Shown here: positions 11,930 to 23,395 of the stretch, piece after piece
Position numbering within the stretch: the stretch's first letter is position 1
Layout of the letters: every line of letters begins with the position of its first letter
Assembly (NCBI GenBank): GCA_946807835.1
Contig: OX327697.1
Span: 17,370,001-17,434,000, forward strand
DNA from: Ailanthus altissimus
Taxonomy: Eukaryota; Streptophyta; Magnoliopsida; Sapindales; Simaroubaceae
Reading direction: 5' to 3'
Length of the DNA stretch: 64,000 nucleotides
The notes under the pieces: generated by a model
What the model was told of the DNA's origin: nothing
What the model saw: the letters and a program-made list of their open reading frames with translations, nothing else
Database searches by the model: none
Translations under genes and position numbers: made by a program

Positions 11930-12045
11930 ATTTTACTTTAGCCTCATAATGTAGCAATATTGGCCTTTGTAAACTCAAAAGGTATACAACTCTTATCAAT
12001 CACCCCGACCAATCTCTCAAGCTGTAGCAATATTAGAAAAGACCG
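11930..12045 (-). promoter_or_regulatory. Reduced two-hairpin leader module of B1
   Basis: Only two motif copies remain, at 11942-11963 and 12015-12036 (plus strand: CTCATAATGTAGCAATATT and CTCAAGCTGTAGCAATATT). The first keeps its flanking arms TTTAC...GTAAA and GCC...GGC. Compared with E and C, about 200 bases holding the two middle hairpins are missing between them. Confidence 0.6.
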
Positions 12046-12519
12046 AAGTAAATTGTCTAATACCGCATTGACAAGACGGATCGTTATATAATATTATGTC
12101 ATAATATAATATTATTTAATCTGATTTAAGCGATTTTTTTAAATTTAATATATATATTTATATATTAATAATTATTATAATTATTATTACCATTAACAAT
12201 TATAATAAACTTTCGCATCTCATATGAATCTAATTTATAATTAGAATATTTATTTAAGCAAGAACAACTAAACCCCACCAATAAGGCTCCCATTGTGATT
12301 AATAAACATAAACAAATATATATATATACAACATTTAATACAATGATATAACAATTATAATTATATTAAATGAACCTGACATGTAAAATTTTTTAATTGG
12401 AGTGTATTGTTCAGAATGATTAGCGTTAAAAGTTGAACGTTATAGCATTATACAATATAATGCTCCAAAAAACTTTTTTTACTCTTTTTTTGTTTTCAAC
12501 CTTAAGCAGCTTGGGTTTC

Positions 12520-12775
12520 TGACTTATGAACGCCCCCATGTTCATCATTAAGAACACCCCGACGTTCAACACTTGAACACCTCAATGTTCTGCTCTTTTA
12601 ATACCCCTATGCTAAACACCTTAACGCCCTAGCGTTATCACAAATAACGCTCCAGCGTTATATAATGAATGCCCTAGCGTTCATCAACAAATGCCCCTGT
12701 GTTCACTAGTAAACTCTGCGGCGTTCATGTTAACATATGAACGCCCCAGTGTTCGGTGTTACCACTGCGGGGTCG
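12520..12775. repeat. GC-rich imperfect tandem block in the B1 leader
   Basis: Units such as GAACGCCCCAGTGTTC, GAACACCTCAATGTTC and AACGCTCCAGCGTTA repeat about ten times at 20 to 30 base intervals. Each is a near-perfect inverted repeat around a C-rich centre. The position, just inside the primer site, equals that of the blocks in C, E and B2. Confidence 0.7.
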
Positions 12776-12881
12776 TTTTTATAGAGCAATTTTTCTACAC
12801 TTCAAGATATAATTTTTACTATTTTTAGGCATTCCAAACTCGTCATATAGCACTCCAACAACCTAAAAATACAATAAACTT

Positions 12882-12893
12882 GCTCTAATACCA
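12882..12893 (-). other. Primer binding site of B1
   Basis: The minus strand reads TGGTATTAGAGC two bases after the LTR end, matching the initiator Met tRNA primer site with one transition. Confidence 0.85.
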
Positions 12894-13020
12894 CTTGTGA
12901 AAGTGTTTTAGGGTGTATGCATGTAATTTTGTACCAATTAAAAAAATTAAATACATGTATCATATACACAATTTCGCAGCGGAATTAAACATATGATCAA
13001 CATATACATATGTAACTTAT

Positions 13021-15232
13021 TGTTGGGAGTTGTCCATTCATGGGTGTATGCATGTGGATTTTGTGTTTAACAATAATATATACATATCTCATACATATAA
13101 TGAAGCAGCGGAAGCTTAAAACATTGCAGTAAACACAATCAAAACATATTAATTGAATTAACAGAAATGAAATTGAGGAATAACCTTTGAAGCCTTTGGA
13201 TGGAGATTGTTGAAGTCCACCAAAATGTTATCTTTGATCAATTCTAGTAATTAACAATGGTGGGTTTGATTATCTAGAATGACAGCCTTTGATCCAGCAG
13301 AAGTTTAACCACTTAAACTTATGATATTAATTTTTCCTTTTTGATTAACAATTAATCAAAACCTATTTTGCTAAATTGGTTTTATGCCTTAAAAGAAAAT
13401 AATGAATTCAACTCTTGAATCCATATTTTAGAAAACAATTTCTCTTTGAATTGGCTGACTAAAATTTGCAAAATCAAATTAACAAAAAGACTTATGAATT
13501 TAATTTACATTTGTCTTATTTATACAAATGAAATTAATTTCATTTCATTACAATTAATTTCACTTAATTTCAATTTGTATTTAACCTAACCTAATCTTAG
13601 TTAACTCTTAACTTTAGTTAAGTTAAATTAACATTTAAATATTCTAACTATAGTTAACACTTAACTTTAGTTAAGTTAAAGAACATTTAAATATTTTAAC
13701 TATAGTTAACACTTAACTTTAGTTAAGTTAAAGAATATTTAAATATTTTAACCATAATTAACTAACTTAATCATGGTTATGTTGACTTTTACTTAACCAT
13801 CAAGTATTGTTAATCTAATTTAACTAAATAGTTAACTCTTAACCTTAGTTAAACATAAATTATTTATTCAACAATTAAATAAATAAATATTTATTAGAAT
13901 TATTTAACAATTAAATAATTATTAAGTGAAATTATAATTATGTCCTTACTCGGTTACTAAGTTAACCTAAAGTGGGTCCCACCATTTGACTATATACTTT
14001 AGTTAACGTAATCTTAGTAAATTACTGGATTTTACTGTATTGAACTATTCAATACGGTACGCTGCCCAAGTGCTCAAAGAGTACATTTCATATTGGGACT
14101 CTCTAGGTCCACGCCCGATTTGTCAAATGGAACTATTTCACAAGTCCGTGAACGATGCCCCACGCACACGTTACGGATATTACAAATTAGCGCGTTAGAC
14201 CATACATGTTGAGGTTACTCTATATTCGTATAATCCTTCTGTCATTATATCCAGGATGAACGGGATACAGATCATTACCGTCAAATCCCGATAATTTCAT
14301 CCATTACTATATTATCTCCATATTCGTATCTTATGAACAATATACGCAAACACTTTTGCTATAATGTTCGAACCTGTAGGAAACTCCTTTTCCAGGTAGA
14401 TTGCTTACGGCCATAAGACTTTACAAGATACAATCTCAAAGTTCAGATATACAACCCATTTATGTGAGCTGGCGGATTCCATATCTACGCACACCGAACT
14501 CCATGAGCATCGGATCATACCCAGCGACACGTAGCGGTCAAACCATGAAAGGTTTCTGACATACGTGGAACCAAAGTATGATGGATCTCCCACAAGTTCA
14601 CCGTGGCGCTCAGGTTGTAGGACCACAAATACTACTCAACTCGAGAGGACCTTCCTTTGACGGTTTCATAGGATATCTATTGGGGTCCTCTTGAGTCTGT
14701 TCAGTATCCAGTCCTAACTAAATACCTGTATGTCTATATGAATTTCAACCAAGCTCATGGTTAACTAAGAATAACCATCTGTACAATACAACTATAGACA
14801 TACACTAATCTATGTGTATCACTGATAGACCCACATTGGTGAACGTAGATCAGGAACTCTTTATTTGAGAAGATACTTCCATAATGACATTTCTTAGTGT
14901 GTATTACAACTTATTGCAACTTTGTCATTACTAGTAGATTCTCAGGTCTTTGTTACATTATAGATTAGGTTCTAACTTTTTAGATCTCGCTGGCTATTAT
15001 AACCTGCTAACACTTAGCATTTATAACTATCAGCTTTGCTAACTCTTAGCCATGGTCTAAACTTCTTTAAACCAGATATGAACTCATTTAGATCATATCA
15101 TGTTTATAATGTTACAAGCTTAATTACCATTTAATAAAAGTTATCAGCGATTTAATAAAATATGCATTGTATAAATATTACAAACTAAATATTAATACAA
15201 ACTGGGATGGCGCGTAAGCACATACCCTAACA
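13021..15232 (-). mobile_element. Solo LTR A (2212 bp) with 5-bp target duplication
   Basis: It begins TGTTGGGAGTTG and ends CATACCCTAACA. The 5-mer CTTAT at 13016-13020 is repeated exactly at 15233-15237. Removing 13021-15237 restores the B1 LTR, as shown by the continuous copy at 6020-6035. Homology to element E shows that it is minus-oriented. A TATA box on the minus strand (TATAAATAAG, about 13515-13524) and a CAGCGGAA motif near 13107 lie where the equivalent parts of E do. It presumably arose by recombination between the two LTRs of a full element. Confidence 0.9.
13600..13757. repeat. Three tandem copies of a 52-53 bp unit in the U3 of LTR A
   Basis: Copies start at 13600, 13653 and 13705 with GTTAACWCTTAACTTTAG and continue through TTAAGTTAAA and ATTTAAATATT. 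The block lies upstream of the TATA box in element orientation. Each unit holds a near-perfect inverted repeat of TTAACT/AGTTAA. Confidence 0.8.
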
Positions 15233-16815
15233 CTTATATCATTAAGAACATAAGATGACAAAAAATATACCCTTGAAGAACTTTGGTGAAGATTTTAATT
15301 TTGAATTCTTCTTAACTCTAATCTTGAGCTCATCTTGAAGTGCACTATTGTACAATTCTAGTTCACAACAATCCATTGGGATTATGAAATTAGAATAGCA
15401 GCAACTGAATTTTCAGCAACAAGATTTTGGTTTTTGAAAGAAAATTAATAATTAGAATTGATTTTTCTTTCACTTTAATTTTTCTCACAACCCTTTATTC
15501 AAAGAAAAACTCTCCGAAACTAAAATCGTTTTCCAATGCTCCCTCCTTGCACATTTTTGCTTCACTCTTTGTTAATCAATTATTCAATTCAATTTTTAGG
15601 TGTGTTAAGCACTTCACAAGTGCTCATAAATTTGATTAAGTGGTTAAAAAATTAAAAAACAAGATTTGGTAGCTATTATACCTAATTTAGTATATGTCTC
15701 CCACCTAAACTAAAATAATAAACAACTTAATAAATATTATTATTTATTTAAATAACATTTATTTAATTATTCAAAAACTATTTAAATATTTAATATTTTT
15801 TTAACCTTATTTGATTTTACTAATATGGTTAATGGGTGAATTCAGGGTGAAACAATTTATGGAACAAAATTGTGCCACTTGTCAATATTTAATTAGTTAA
15901 CAATTCTTGGCAACTAATTAAATGATGTACTTAACATTTAAGTTTAGACAAGTGCACAACTTGAGGAACCATGAAATAAATTTTTAGTTTGTTGGAATTT
16001 ATGGGATGGAATTGTTCAATCTATAATGTTGCCCCAATGCACAACGAGTATACTTCATATTGTAAGACTCTCTAGGTTCACACCCGAATTATCATATGAA
16101 ACTCCTCCATACGTCTGTGAACAATATCCCACACACACATTACGAATATTACAAAGTAGTGCATTAGACTATACAAGTTGAGGTTATAACATATTCGTAT
16201 AATCCCTTAATCATTTATATTCAGCTAGAGTGGAGATATAGATCAATATCGTCAAATCTCTATATGCCTAATCGAAAGCTTATCTCTAGAATTGTATTTC
16301 AATAAATAATATTTTCAAACTTTTTTGTGATATTATTTTTCCCTAGGGTTAAACTATTTTCCCAGGAATTACTGATTATAGCCATAAGACTTTTTGAAAT
16401 ACAATCTTAAAGCATTATGATATATTACTCACCCAAATAAGTTGATAGATCTTATATCTACGTATACCAGACTCTATGAGCATCGGACCATACCCAATAA
16501 CACCTAGCGGTCAAACTATGAAAGGTTTCTGACATGTGTCAAACCAAAGTATAGTGGATCACTCACAAACCCACCATGACACTTAGGTCAAAGGACTATA
16601 AATACTACTCAACTCGAAAGACCCTCTATTGATGACTTTATTGGATGTCTATTGGAGATTTTTGTGAGTCTGTTCAGTATTTAGTTCTTACTAAATACCT
16701 GTATCTCTGTACGAGCTTTCACTAAATGTATGGTCTATTAAAACTAACCATCCAGACCATTGAGATATAGACATACACCAATCTATATATTTATTAAGGT
16801 ATTCACTGATAGACC

Positions 16816-17754
16816 ATGTCCTATCTTTAGACTTGTATCTCATTGAATAATATGTGCAAACTCCTTTGCCATATTGTTCCATCTTGGCGGAAGTCTTTCT
16901 CGAGATTAATACTTGTGGCCACAAGACTTTCTAAGATACAGTCTCGAAGCATCTGGATATCAACTCCCTATGCGACCCGATGGATCCTATATCTATATAC
17001 ACCAGACTTCATAAGCATCAGACCATACCTAGTGACACCCAGCGATCATACTATAAAAGATTTATGACATGTGTAGAACCAAAGTATGTTGGATCACTTA
17101 CAAGCCTACCATGGCACTCAGGTCAAAGAATCACGTATACTACTCAACTCGAGAGAACCCTCCGTTGATGGCTTATATAGGGTGTTTATCAGAGGCCCTC
17201 GTGAGTCTATCCCATATCCAGTCCTAACTAGATACCTAATTGTCAATATGAGCTCCAAGCTCACAGTCGGCTAGGAATGACCATCTATACCCTATAGGCA
17301 CCATATATTCTGATCTATATATAAAGGTATCCACTGACAGACCCGCATCAATAAAAATAGATTAAGGACAATTATTTGAGAACATACTTGCGCAACTAAC
17401 ATTTCCTAGCACCTGATTGTAACTCTTGTAACTATGTAGTTACTAGTATATTCTCAGGTTTATGTCCCATTATAAACAAGGCTCCAACTTTTGGATCTTC
17501 GCTGAGTATTATAACCAGCTAACACTTAGCTGTGCTAGCTTTTAACATTTATATATCTTAACGTGGCTAACTATGAGCCCTTATCTAAACTCCTTTAGAT
17601 TTGATCTGAACTCCATCAAATTATATAATGTCTATAACGTTACATTACATAATACCATATAAATAGGTATTAGCAATTTAATAAGAATGCACATTTGTAT
17701 AAATACACAAGTATATGTACATTCAAGGATGGCACGTAAGCACCAGCCCTAACA
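16816..17754 (-). repeat. Fragment of an A-type LTR replacing part of the B1 LTR
   Basis: At about 16815 the B1 LTR sequence jumps to a stretch ending GCACCAGCCCTAACA at 17754, which is the outer end of an A/E-type LTR. At 17755 the B sequence resumes (CAAGCATCTTACC). About 300 bases of B sequence are missing at the junction, so this is a truncated insertion or a recombination product. No clean target duplication is visible. Confidence 0.6.
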
Positions 17755-17872
17755 CAAGCATCTTACCATATATAAAATATAATTAGCGATTTAATGAAAT
17801 GATAATACTAGTATAAATATTTAAAAAAATATTCATACATAAAGGGATAGTACGTAAGCACAAATCTCAACA

Positions 17873-18292
17873 ATTCGTACCTAGTCCTTACTAAATATCT
17901 ATATACCTATATGAGCTTCAAGTTAATAGTCAGGAGGAACAACTATGTGTTTCCTACAGATATAAACATACACTGACTATATAAAAGGGATTTACCGATA
18001 GACCTGCATCGATGAAATAGATCAGAAACACTATATTTAAGAACATACTTGTATAATGACATTTTCTAGCACTTTATTGCAACTTTTGTAACTATGTCAT
18101 TCTTAGTATATCCTCAATCTTTGTCTCATTGCAGACAAAGTTCCAACTCCTTAGATTTTACTGATTCTTATAACCTACTAACTTTTAGCAGTTATAATTT
18201 TCGGTGCTGCTAACTCTTAACTCTGATCTAAACTCTTTTAGATCAGATTGAACTCCTTTAGATTATATCTCAACTCTTTTAAATTATACAAT
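17873..18292 (-). repeat. Outer part of the element C LTR
   Basis: The sequence continues directly from 5904 (…CTGTTCG then TACCTAGTCC, as in the homologous LTRs near 14697 and 17218). It ends abruptly at about 18292, where homology to the other LTRs stops and LINE sequence starts. Confidence 0.7.
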
Positions 18293-18304
18293 GTCAACAA
18301 CACC

Positions 18305-18700
18305 AAAATGTGCCTTAAACTGTATGTTATCTGCTTCTAAAATTTTCTAAGGGACATTGATAAGGACTATATATCTGCATCTATAGAAGAAGAACAACAA
18401 AATTGGTTAAAAAAGTATTCATGAACAATGGCATGAATGTCCTTCGATTTGGTGTTCCAAACATTATTAGACTTATATAATCCAGAAATGTATTTCTTGT
18501 TTTTCATTTAGAAGCTTAGGAGTGGAAATACTTCGTGTTTTTATCACCGTGATAAAGCCATTGAACCCGAGATCTTTTCTTTCAGTAGAACTTTAGCTTA
18601 TGGGACAAAGCATCAATTGATTTTTTTTAACAGCCCTACAATGCTTCCAAGTATTTTCTGACAATGAGTTTTTCAAAGAATCTAACTTAGTGTTTCAATA
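18305..18700 (-). pseudogene. LINE-1-type ORF2 remnant
   Basis: Read on the minus strand from 18620 downwards, one frame gives a Tyr-stop-Lys-Lys and then RSRVQWLYHGDKNTKYFHS. This is the linker between endonuclease and reverse transcriptase that is highly conserved in plant L1 elements (usual form RSRxxWLxxGDxNTKFFH). Further on, VWNTKSKDIHAIVHEYFFNQF matches the IxxIxxxYFxxLF segment expected after it. Stops and one or more frameshifts interrupt it and the rest of ORF2 is absent. No A-rich tail or target duplication is recognisable. It is cut off at the left by the junction with element C. Confidence 0.7.
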
Positions 18701-18885
18701 CAAGCTCACTGTAGTTTTCAAACTAATAATTTAACACTCAAGTGAAAAGCCCAACCCAGTTTTAAATGTCCAATAATAAATTATATAATTTAAAAATTAA
18801 AAAATATATATAAAAAAAGACAAGTTTTAGCTTAAGGGTGGTAATGGGGTTGGGCGGATTGAGAGGCCTTTCCCATACTCTACTT
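18700..18885. repeat. Dispersed repeat R1, copy a
   Basis: The run from AGCTCACTGTAGTTTTC through TTTCCCATACTCTAC is similar along its whole length to 26089-26255. No coding capacity is visible. It may be part of a non-autonomous transposon. Confidence 0.6.
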
Positions 18886-20581
18886 GCATTTAAATTGCTG
18901 CCTACTACAGTGGTCTTGGGCGGATGAAGGTATAACTTACGATTATCTTTCCCATGTTTAGTCCAAATTGTATATGTGGGGAAAAAATCTTTTTTTCAAA
19001 CTAGTGAACTCTTATTAACTTGAGACTATCAAACTCCAAGTTGTAACAAGAATTACATAGACATCTCAGTGACCTCCTATTTTTAAAATTAAGCATCACA
19101 GATTGCAAAAACTCATCAACTCTAACTGTATACTCTTTTAATAGTCTATTAATTAATATCCATATTTTATCCATGTCAAACACTACGGTTCCATAATTTT
19201 GCAAATATATAAACTTGTAGATTACAGAATTGAAATTATATAAACACTACAATAACAAAAAAAAAACAATTACAACCCCAAAATAGAAGCAAAACAACCG
19301 CTAAAAATCTAATTTTTTTGCTACATTAAAGTTAAATCCATCATCATGCACTAAAATACCATATTATTTTTTCTATCTTACAAGTCTTGACCTCTCTCAT
19401 TTTATAGTTAAGCCTCAATATAAGTTAACAATTAAGGTCATCATGTAACAAAATACTCAAACATTTGTTTATCTAAACCCATGCAATCAACCAAATGGAT
19501 TCAAGTCTTCCTATAGCAGGCAAGCCATAATGTAGACTGACCACATTGTTAGATTATGGAATTATGTATATGGTTCTCACTGTTACTAACGGTTGTAAAT
19601 GTTTGATCGAAGCTGTACAATAATTTAAAACTTAGGATCGAATTCTTAAAACTATAACAATTATTGCTATTATCCCCCTTTAATTTATACTCAAACAATA
19701 ACAGTAACAATAATAATTATTAAACAATTGAATAATGATAACAAAGCAAACCACTTGGATAAAGAAAGGTGCACAAATTTAACAAGTTTAAACAGAAACC
19801 TTAACTAATTAATAAAGTTAAAAAATGAATTTGATAACAAAAACAAGCTTGTGTTTATTCTTAACTCTACGAATTGATGTGAATGGAGATGGAATTTCTC
19901 ATTGGGTTTAGGTTCCTTTACTAATTTCGGCTCTGCCTCTCTCTTTGTGAATGGAGATTAGAAGATCAATTTTGGCTCTGCCACACACACAAACACCGAT
20001 TTTGGTTCCACCCCTCTCTCTGTGAATAGAGATGAAAAGATTAATTTTGACTTCATTGAAAATGGAAACTCTCTCTGTTGCACACATAAACACTGATTTT
20101 GGCTCTGTCATACATACAAACTCTCTATGCATAGGGGTTTAACCAAACGTTTGAATATGGATTACTTAGGGATTTTGTAGTAGTAGTTTAAAAAGAAGAA
20201 GAAGTGCAAAATAAAATGAAGAATTCTATACTTAGAAAAAAATCAACTTGTTTAACAAAAATAATAAGAAAACAATGCCATTTTGTCAATTTTGTTTCCA
20301 AATACCTTGTCCTAAAATGACAGCATTTTGTAGGAATATATATTAATAAGCCCTCAACATGACGTTGTTTGGGAGAATATTTTTTTCCCCCAAAAAGCTG
20401 CTGTTTTAGACCATAATATAATTGTTTTTAAAATATTAATTTTTATATATTAAATTTTCTTAAGTAATAAATTTATTAATTCTTTTTAATCAAAACTACA
20501 TCATTTTAAATTGACTAATACTATAATATCAGTAATTTACTAACACTTCATGCCTTTGATACTATAATATCAGCAAGTCAT
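18886..20581. other. AT-rich spacer with a short degenerate minisatellite
   Basis: No gene is recognisable. At 19920-20125 a unit of about 80 bases recurs imperfectly (ATTTTGGCTCTGCC, CTCTCTCTGTGAAT, GAGATGAAAAGATTAATTTTG). The minus-strand open frame of 74 codons there (20132-19908) is a product of this repetition. At 20521-20580 the run ACTATAATATCAG occurs twice. Confidence 0.5.
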
Positions 20582-23395
20582 TGTAATATCCAATTCCTAT
20601 TAGTAGTATTGGCACATCGATTTCGGTATAGAGCAATAAAGACACTGTAGGGTTACTCGATTTTAATCCTATTAGAAATATTTCTTTTATGAAGCGCATG
20701 AGAGATATTATACCTAATTTTGTAATTTCAGACTTGATCAGAGTGTCAGACGACCTTAAAATATTTTTAGAATTTTTCTCTATTGGCTTGGAAAATGAAA
20801 TTCTAATTTACTAAATGAATTTCCATTTAAGGGTTATGTATGGAACTAGCTTTTGTTGAGAAACATAATCTTATCCATATATTAGAGAATGAACCAATTA
20901 GAAACAATCTCATGGATTGCTAAGTTGGAAATTCTAGTTAGTTCCTTGGACTATTCTAACTAGATAGTTATAAAGGAACCAATTATATACTTAGTTTCCA
21001 ACTAATGGCAATTTAAAATTTTAGAGTAAGTTGAGGGCAAATTGGTTAGTTGAGGGCAAATTGGTCAATTGATGGAGCACTATATATATATAGAAGGTGT
21101 AGTTTTTTCAAGAGTGATCAAAAGCAAACATTTAGAGCAAAAGAGAGCAAAAGAGAGCAAAATTTGTGCAAGTGTTGGAGGGGCTGCTACAGTGAAATTT
21201 CAAATTTTTTTCATAATTTTTCATACTTAATCAAGCTAAAATAAGGTTACATATCAATTCCTAAGCTTAATTAAAGCCTCCATTAGTGAAAATCCAAGAA
21301 AAAGAGATAAGAAAAGCATTATTTTGTGAGATTTATAAGTTAACTTTCAAGATTGCTTCAATTGATGTTCTTGTGTATTCTTGGTTTAGATTGAGTTGAA
21401 TTCTAGTGTGGAGCTTGAAGGAGTCATCAAATTGAAGAAATTGGCAAGGTAAGAATTAGGGTTTTGGGTGATTTGAATGTAGAGACTTCAATTGGTTGTA
21501 ATTAGGGTATTAGAATGAAATTAGCTTGATTTTGATGTAATCAGAACAAGAAATTGAGAAAAGAAATGTGTTAGAACCTAGGGTGAAATTCTGCCACTCT
21601 AGGGAAGTTAGGGATTGAGTGGTGTTTTGATTGAGTTGTTGTGTGTAAATGGCGCCTTATGTATATTAAATGTATATGGTTGATGGAAAAATCACAAATG
21701 AAGAAAATGGGACATAATTGTCCATTTAGAAAGGTGAAGGGCAATTATGTCCAACTAAGTTATATGGCGTTTAATAATTTTCAGGGTCGTCGGATGGTGA
21801 GTTAGATTAGATTAAATAACTCTGTAAATGAAAATCGAAAAGTAGTATCTATCCGGGCTTTGTATGCCGATTATGGCATTTAATAGTTAAATGAGATTCT
21901 AGTATTCGATTTGGTTCTAAATGTCATTTATGGTGCGTAGGTGAAGAAAACCGAGAATGGTAACGGGAACAGAAATCTAGAGCAAAATTGAGCTCGGAGC
22001 GGTTGTGAGTGAAAATCTGTCATTTCCTTTATCTTTCGTTTATTATGTTTCCGCATAATGAAAATGTATGTTTTATGAGCTTTTAATGCATAAATATGAT
22101 TTATGATCTTGATATATATCTATAGATATGCTTTTACATATTTGGTTTAAGAAATAGTTTTAAAATTACTGCATCTATTTTAAAGGCTATTTGTACCCTC
22201 AGATTATAGTGGTGGTGATTGTATTAGACCTGGCCGGTATATCTCGTATACATGGGCAGGTTATGGAGGGTGTGTCACTAACTCTGAAAAGTCGGGATGC
22301 TGAGTCATGTGAGTCGCTCTATGTGTACGGGGTATTGTCTCGCTTTATGTATACGATGTAGGATTCCGCTGCATAGCCAGTGAGATATCTTGAGATGTCA
22401 CTGTGGGTACTGCTAGTTGAGGTGCCCCGTGACCTAGTCACGTATGCAGTGCTAGTTGAGTCACTGCGTGAGTATAGAGCTTTAGGGTTACCATTGGTAC
22501 AGTTTAGAAAGAAAATGGCCGAGCGAGGACTTTACTAGTTTTTGATCTACCAATAGCATTTTATGCATTTATATGCACATGACAGTTATTGTGTTATATA
22601 GATTTTGGATATTATTTTTCAAATATGTAGATAAAACCCGCTCGGCAAGATTTCATCAGTATATGATGTTAGAAACTATTTTACAGCTTTACATCAGTTT
22701 TAGAAGCATGATTTATGCATGTACTTTAGAATTTACTATCTATGCATAATGTTATTTTATTTAAAATCTTAATTGCACTCACTGAGCTCCTTTAGCTAAG
22801 TCGTTTTATGTTTTATGTTTTCTAAACTCCTTTCTCAGGTGCAAGTCTCTGTACGCAAGCTACTGATTCTCCTACAGTTGATTAGTGGGCCAAATTTGAA
22901 GATCATTTTTGTATATGTAAATGTGCTAAATAGTACCTTTTGCTTTCTGTATAGTAGTTGTAAACATGTATATTTGTATGTATGTTTTGAACCAATAAGA
23001 AGAGATTTTGATATTATGATGATAGTTTTTACTTTTATGAGTATGCTTATTTGGTGATTTAAATGAAATTATTGAATTGTATTGGATTTGGTTTAGACAG
23101 GACCGGAGGTCCTATTTGGTAGTATTGAGAAGTGTTTGAAATAGAAGTGTAATTTCTTTACAGGTTTTGTATGGATTTTCAGAAAAATAAGAGAAACTCA
23201 GCCCCTTTTTTTTTTTAACTTAAGAAGTGATTTTCATGTATATTTTAAGATTTTCTTAGTAATAGCAAGAACTAAAAAGGGGTTTGTCTCGCGAAATTTC
23301 TCAATTTACCCAGTTAAATTCTAAGGAATTTTTGTCGAAGTACCCGGTAGGGCCGCTAAGACCTATGGTAGAGGGTCTTGAGGCGGGTCCTGTCA
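20582..23395 (+). repeat. Probable solo LTR of Ty3/gypsy type (about 2.8 kb)
   Basis: It begins TGTAATATCC and ends GGCGGGTCCTGTCA, the TGTAAxxxCC...TGTCA style of plant gypsy LTRs. A strong TATA box (CTATATATATATAGAAGG) at about 21081, followed by GC-richer transcribed-looking sequence, supports plus orientation. The flanking 5-mers are GTCAT and ATCAC, only three of five equal, so the target duplication is weak. No internal coding region is present on either side. It could also be a different long non-coding repeat. Confidence 0.5.

Larger units (their letters stand above)
5905..17872 (-). mobile_element. Long-LTR Ty1/copia element B1, complete but decayed, nested in C
   Basis: Both LTRs, polypurine tract, pol, gag, leader and primer site are present in order on the minus strand. 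The flanking 5-mers are GTTCG at 5900-5904 and ATTCG at 17873-17877, a target duplication with one mismatch. The flanks belong to the interrupted LTR of element C. The 5' LTR carries a solo LTR (13021-15232) and a fragment of another (16816-17754), so the outer length of nearly 12 kb overstates the original element. All reading frames are broken. Confidence 0.85.
12896..17872 (-). repeat. 5' LTR of B1, interrupted twice
   Basis: It starts TGTGAAAGTGTTTTAGGG beside the primer site and ends at CTCAACA (17872). It aligns with the 3' LTR except for the solo LTR at 13021-15232 and a replacement at 16816-17754, where about 300 bases of B sequence (7488-7790 of the partner) are missing. The open frames at 15427-15639, 16843-17067 and neighbours lie in LTR sequence and have no protein similarity. 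Confidence 0.8.
2590..18292 (-). mobile_element. Long-LTR Ty1/copia element C, split by insertion of B1
   Basis: On the minus strand the order is 5' LTR (17873-18292 joined to 4232-5904), primer site, long leader (3073-4215) and gag (2590-3072). The element is truncated after gag at the left and loses the outer end of its LTR at 18292. The LTR is interrupted exactly at 5904/17873 by element B1. Removing B1 restores a continuous LTR that aligns with the LTRs of A and E, which shows that C was resident first. Confidence 0.75.

Noticed and set aside
19908..20132. 74-codon minus-strand frame
   Set aside because: It is produced by an imperfect minisatellite; the peptide repeats itself and has no domain.
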